This document shows positions 60,630 through 64,000 of a stretch of 64,000 nucleotides of DNA, in pieces. The stretch spans positions 14,204,601 through 14,268,600 of the forward strand of contig CM070877.1 in assembly GCA_036365515.1 (NCBI GenBank). Direction: 5' to 3'. The DNA is from Torymus aiolomorphi. Its lineage: Eukaryota; Arthropoda; Insecta; Hymenoptera; Torymidae. Position 1 is the stretch's first letter; each line of letters opens with the position of its first letter. Made by a program: the position numbers and the translations under genes. A model generated the notes under the pieces. The model did no database searches. It was not told the origin of the DNA and saw only the letters and a list, made by a program, of their open reading frames with translations.

Positions 60630-61520
60630 AGTACATTACGCACCTAGGGAATAAAGAATGTCCCAGATCGCATCTAAATTGTCAGCCGAGCCGAAGGCAA
60701 GGAGTCTTTATTTTCTCCCGTAATGCGTATACTTTCCCATCTCTACTATAATGGCCATTTTATAGCCTGACCACAGTGGAGATGGGAATAAAGTACTATA
60801 TGTAACACGGGACTAAAGTGATCATTCCCGTGGGTGATCATTGCCCACTTGCTTCACTACGCTCGCTCGGGCAGTGAACTCACTCGCGGAAATAATCTGC
60901 AACTTTAGTCCCTTGTTACATAATGTACTATTTTTTGCCTAGCGAGCCAAAAGTACCACTTTTGCTCCCGGCGCCCTATCGCGAAGGTTGTATTTTGGCC
61001 TCGCCAGGCAAAAAAATCGTATACCCAACACGGGTATAAAGAGCATGTTTGCCACTCTCGCCTTCGGCTCGGGTAACAATTTCCACGTTCTCTGAACTGT
61101 CCAACTCTTTACCTCCCTAGTTGCGTAATATACTAATTTTACCTGGCAAGGTCGAAAATACTAGGCAATAGTATATTACGCACCTAGGGAGGAAAAAACT
61201 TGGACAGACTCGCCTTCGGCTCGGGTGTCAATTTACGCGAGCTATGGGCTGGCCAATTTTTCTCCCGTGGTGCGTATACTATTTTTCTTTATACCCGGGC
61301 CGAAAATACCGCATTCCCGTTTTTGCGCCGGGAGGAAATGTGGTACTTTCGGCCAGGGTATGGCGAAAAAACCATATCCGGACCGAAAATACCAAATTCG
61401 AGTTTTGAGCCGGGAGCGAAAGTGGTACTTTCGGCCCGCTAGGAAAAAAGCATACCTTGGCCGAAAATATCACATTCGCGTTTTTGAGCCGAGAGCGAAA
61501 GTCGTACTTTCGGTCAAAGT
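60630..61520. repeat. Palindromic hairpin array
   Basis: Built from two unit types. Type 1 is a cassette of about 110 bp bounded by AGTATATTACGCACCTAGGG and CTCCCGTGGTGCGTATACT (60630-60732 and 61162-61273). Type 2 is a hairpin GGCCGAAAATACC...GTGGTACTTTCGGCC of about 57 bp, repeated near-tandemly about every 80 bp (61298-61354, 61380-61435, 61459-61515). Inverted relatives lie at about 60925-61020. CGCCTTCGGCTCGG palindromic tags recur at about 60690, 61058 and 61209. The 60-100-codon frames here are shadows of the repeats. The A+T-rich 60300-60630 to the left holds nothing I recognise. Confidence 0.8.
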
Positions 61521-61662
61521 ATGGTGAAAATAATATTGTTATTAATACTTAATAAACTATCAATCTGAACGCATTTTTCGCTAACATTAATGTATCAACC
61601 GATGAGAATTTTTCCATCGGTCTTACAGTCTTATAAATTAAATTAAAATAATTAATATTTAT

Positions 61663-61768
61663 GGCAGTCAGATTGCCCTTGTTTATTATCACCCCAGCAG
61701 AATCTGAAATAAAAACTTAATTAAAACCTGGAAAAAAAACTTTATTAGCAATGGACTATCTGACTGCC
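61663..61768. repeat. 11-bp inverted repeat in the Penelope 3' region
   Basis: GGCAGTCAGAT (61663-61673) and ATCTGACTGCC (61758-61768). It may mark the terminal structure of the Penelope-like fragment. Confidence 0.6.
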
Positions 61769-61795
61769 CTCCACCACCAAATTGCCCAATTGTCC

Positions 61796-61832
61796 AATGT
61801 TTCGAGTCCGCTCCGGATCCTCCTCAGGGACT
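61796..61832 (-). ncRNA. Hammerhead-ribozyme-like core
   Basis: On the minus strand the order is CTGAGGA (fits CUGANGA), then a 7-bp stem GGATCCG/CGGACTC with one mismatch around a GAG loop, then GAAAC. Hammerhead motifs are known in the terminal repeats of Penelope-like elements. Stems I and III and the cleavage triplet are not convincing here, so activity is doubtful. Confidence 0.45.
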
Positions 61833-61927
61833 GGAATGAAACCCGCGATACACCTCCTTGTATACCCACTTATTTTCTCTTACCCCCACCACCATCCACC
61901 TTTCCCTCTCCAACTTTCCATTCTCAC

Positions 61928-62248
61928 TTAAATTAATAAAGAATGATAAATGTTATCTAATTTATTTGACTCTACCATTAAATTTACATTATTCCGATTC
62001 CTTAGAATGTGAATACTTTCAAGGCTTTCCCTCTTATATTTATTCTTAATCCCTTGTTGCAAAATATCCACACTCCCAAAATCGAAAGAATGCAAACTAT
62101 TTAAACAATGTTCTTTCAAACCCGATGTAAAATTTGTACTATGTAAACTATATTGATGTTCATATATTCTCTTCTTCAAATATCTACCCGTTTGATCAAT
62201 ATAACATCCATTACAATCCCTACAATTAATTTTATAAACTACTCCCGA
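61928..62248 (-). pseudogene. Penelope-like element GIY-YIG endonuclease fragment
   Basis: Open for 106 codons after an in-frame TAA (62249-62251). Key matches to the Penelope GIY-YIG domain, in order, are VYKINCRDC (VYKI-C-x2-C start), YIDQTGR (the family usually has YIGQTGR or YIGQT), RIYEHQYS, LKEHCLNSLHSFDF (the H-A/C-x-HSFDF block), and KYKRESLESIHI (with the conserved Glu). The Gly-to-Asp change, the upstream stop and the missing reverse transcriptase indicate a 5'-truncated copy. The hammerhead-like motif lies downstream, as expected for the 3' repeat of such elements. Confidence 0.8.
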
Positions 62249-62319
62249 TTAATGTATACCAAACTAAATTATAAAGACAATTATTCAATTAATAATATTG
62301 AAATGACAAATCTCCATCC

Positions 62320-62960
62320 AGCGCACATAAAAATCATTATTAAAAAGAAGAAAATCACACAACAAACCTCTCGCACATCGCACTAATCTTCACCCCACGA
62401 CAGCCCACAATAAATTTGCGCAACCCTCGATCCCCAATTCAAATGAGGCAGAACCACCGCCTATATGAAAAGAGCATTGCGCGCGCTACGTCCGCCCGAT
62501 CAAATTCGAACTCCATACCTACTATCTCGCGCGAGTGAGGTATATATATTATACGCGATACACTTTGTCTGTGCGCGCGTAGATCATCGTTCCTCGGCGG
62601 AAGGAAGGCGAAACGAGGCCGTGCGAGCGCCTGCGCATCGTAAAGAAGACTTTAGCGACCCCCTTTTTACGAGCCGCTCCGCTGCCGCTGCCGTGGGTTG
62701 GATTAGATGAGATCGAGGTTCCGGTCCGCGACCATGTGTGTATGTGTACGTATCTACGTCAGTGTATTTGTTAGGGCGAGGAGCCTTAGCCTGATTCGCG
62801 AAAGGGTATTGTCGATTCGCATGCAAATTCGAATTGAGGGAAGGAGGGGTGGAGGAGAGGTGAGTTTTATTGTTTTATTTGTGGGGGGTTACTGGGTTGA
62901 TGCGGTGATATGAGGTGGAGGGAGTATTGTTTGATTGTGAGGTGAAAATATTCGAAAGTT
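62320..62960. other. Skew-switch CpG island 37
   Basis: Line 62401-62460 has 22 C and 9 G; line 62881-62940 has 28 G and 2 C. The CpG core is at 62480-62730. Several short frames on both strands are shadows. Confidence 0.75.
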
Positions 62961-63824
62961 CGCAATAATTTGAAGAGATGAGTAAAGGTCAACGGTATGT
63001 AGTTTCGCGCATATAAATGCATTTTTGATTTAGATTAATGGAAGGTTTATTTTTAATAGTTTCTATTTTTAAATTTTTCATTTTTATGTTTCTAATGTTG
63101 AAACATACCTTGACATCAAAATCTTATTATCTGTAATAAGTGCAGATAAATGGGAAATATTATACTGAAATCGTTAAAATTTTATGAAACACTTATCCAA
63201 TACAGTGATAGTGTAAAAACAGAACGTGATAAAATGTAATTAAAGAGCTGACAGAAAATATTTCGGTCTCCATGTAAGTAACTTTATGTGTCTTTTACGC
63301 GCCATTATTATCGGTCGTTTTCTTATCAGTTGGCATTCGCCAGTCATACATTTGTGGTATGTTTGTTAATCCCCGGGCAGTCGTTATTCCGCAATGTGCT
63401 TTCTGAAAAATATGTTCAGTATTTTTGAAATGTGATGAGCTTTTTATTTGTAAACACATCCATTCTTTATAGACTACCAGTATAAGCTTATTTTGATGAG
63501 GTAGTAATGTTTACATGAAATTTTATTTTCTCAGATTTTAACTTTTTTTATTACTAAATGGACAGAATAGTTTTTTCATTATTTAGTAGTACCTTATATC
63601 TCTGAAATAACAATTGCCTTCAGTACGATATTTTGTTAACAATTACTATATCGACAACAAGTTTTATAAGAAGTTTACTGGGTAGGGCAGATATTCCGTA
63701 ATATTCCGTTTAATATACGAAGAACGATTTAATCAAAGATTGGCTGACCAAATTCAAAAATAATCCGGAGAGTATTTGACACATTCAATGGCTTGTAAAT
63801 TCATATCCATGTTGTTCTTCGCAG
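62961..63824. other. A+T-rich DNA, no gene seen
   Basis: No supported feature up to the possible exon at the right edge. Confidence 0.5.
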
Positions 63825-63978
63825 ATTTCATGTTAGCTTCACCCAATGCGGGTGTAGGTCGAAATCCAGCCAGAGTATTGATTGCTAACTATAATCAAGA
63901 GCGTGTACCTGTAAGTCAGACAATCAGAAGCACTTATGAGTCAGCTAATGAACATGTCATCCAATATCTAAAGATAAT
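63825..63978 (+). CDS. Possible internal exon, unknown product
   Basis: Preceded by TTGTTCTTCGCAG (splice-acceptor-like) and followed by GTAAGA (donor-like) at 63979. An alternative perfect donor GTAAGT is at 63911, giving an 86-nt exon. The frame reads through NPARVLIANYNQERVPVSQT. No domain is recognised and no partner exon is visible; it could be coding, untranslated or chance. Confidence 0.25.
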
Positions 63979-64000
63979 GTAAGAGAAACAATAACCTAGT

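Noticed and set aside
61200..61527. 80- and 100-codon frames in the hairpin array
   Set aside because: They are translations of the repeated GGCCGAAA hairpins in different phases.

Overview
The window looks like a gene-poor stretch of an animal nuclear genome, most likely an insect. A parasitoid wasp would fit, but that is an inference. The signs are very low coding density, many (GA/CT)n, (CA)n and (TA)n microsatellites, several inverted-repeat DNA transposon relics, a Penelope-like retroelement fragment, and one apparently intronless F-box/LRR gene. No bacterial-style operons are present. Only two coding regions are convincing: the F-box/LRR gene on the minus strand (47843-48850) and a 194-codon ORF with a Myb/SANT-like region on the plus strand (58440-59024). 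One possible spliced exon lies at the right edge (63825-63978).

The dominant non-genic feature is a chain of more than 30 CpG-rich islands of 300-850 bp, with A+T-rich linkers between them. Nearly every island has the same strand architecture. The left shoulder is C-rich and G-poor on the plus strand, the core is rich in CpG, and the right shoulder is G-rich and C-poor. Hand counts on individual 60-base lines are one-sided (for example C25/G1 left and G17/C2 right around 11.5 kb). Between 1 and 26 kb the centres are commonly 0.8-1.5 kb apart. This recurring skew flip is the most unusual signal in the window and is not explained by any ORF.

Mobile DNA fills much of the rest. A foldback MITE lies at 2211-3029. 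Three related inverted-repeat elements with CAC(G/T)GAGA termini and 2-bp target duplications lie at 13948-14665, 23346-24593 and 26861-33667. Two of them carry tRNA-like internal promoter modules, and all three carry a GCGCATGCG motif. The third is split by a 6.0-kb near-complete palindrome (27579-33598) whose ends are packed with CACGTG-type palindromes. A Transib-like MITE (56103-56771) has termini with the heptamer CACAGTG and a CGACG target duplication. A hairpin-array repeat occupies 60630-61520. A decayed Penelope-like 3' end with a GIY-YIG domain and a hammerhead-like core occupies 61663-62248.

Layout: 1-26 kb is the island chain with relics; 26.8-33.7 kb is the nested transposon; 33.7-43 kb is islands again; 43-52 kb is dispersed repeats around the F-box gene; 52-57.2 kb is islands with the Transib-like element; 57.5-59.7 kb is the SANT-like ORF segment, flanked by direct repeats and microsatellites; 59.8-62.3 kb is repeats and the Penelope fragment; 62.3-64 kb is a last island and A+T-rich DNA.
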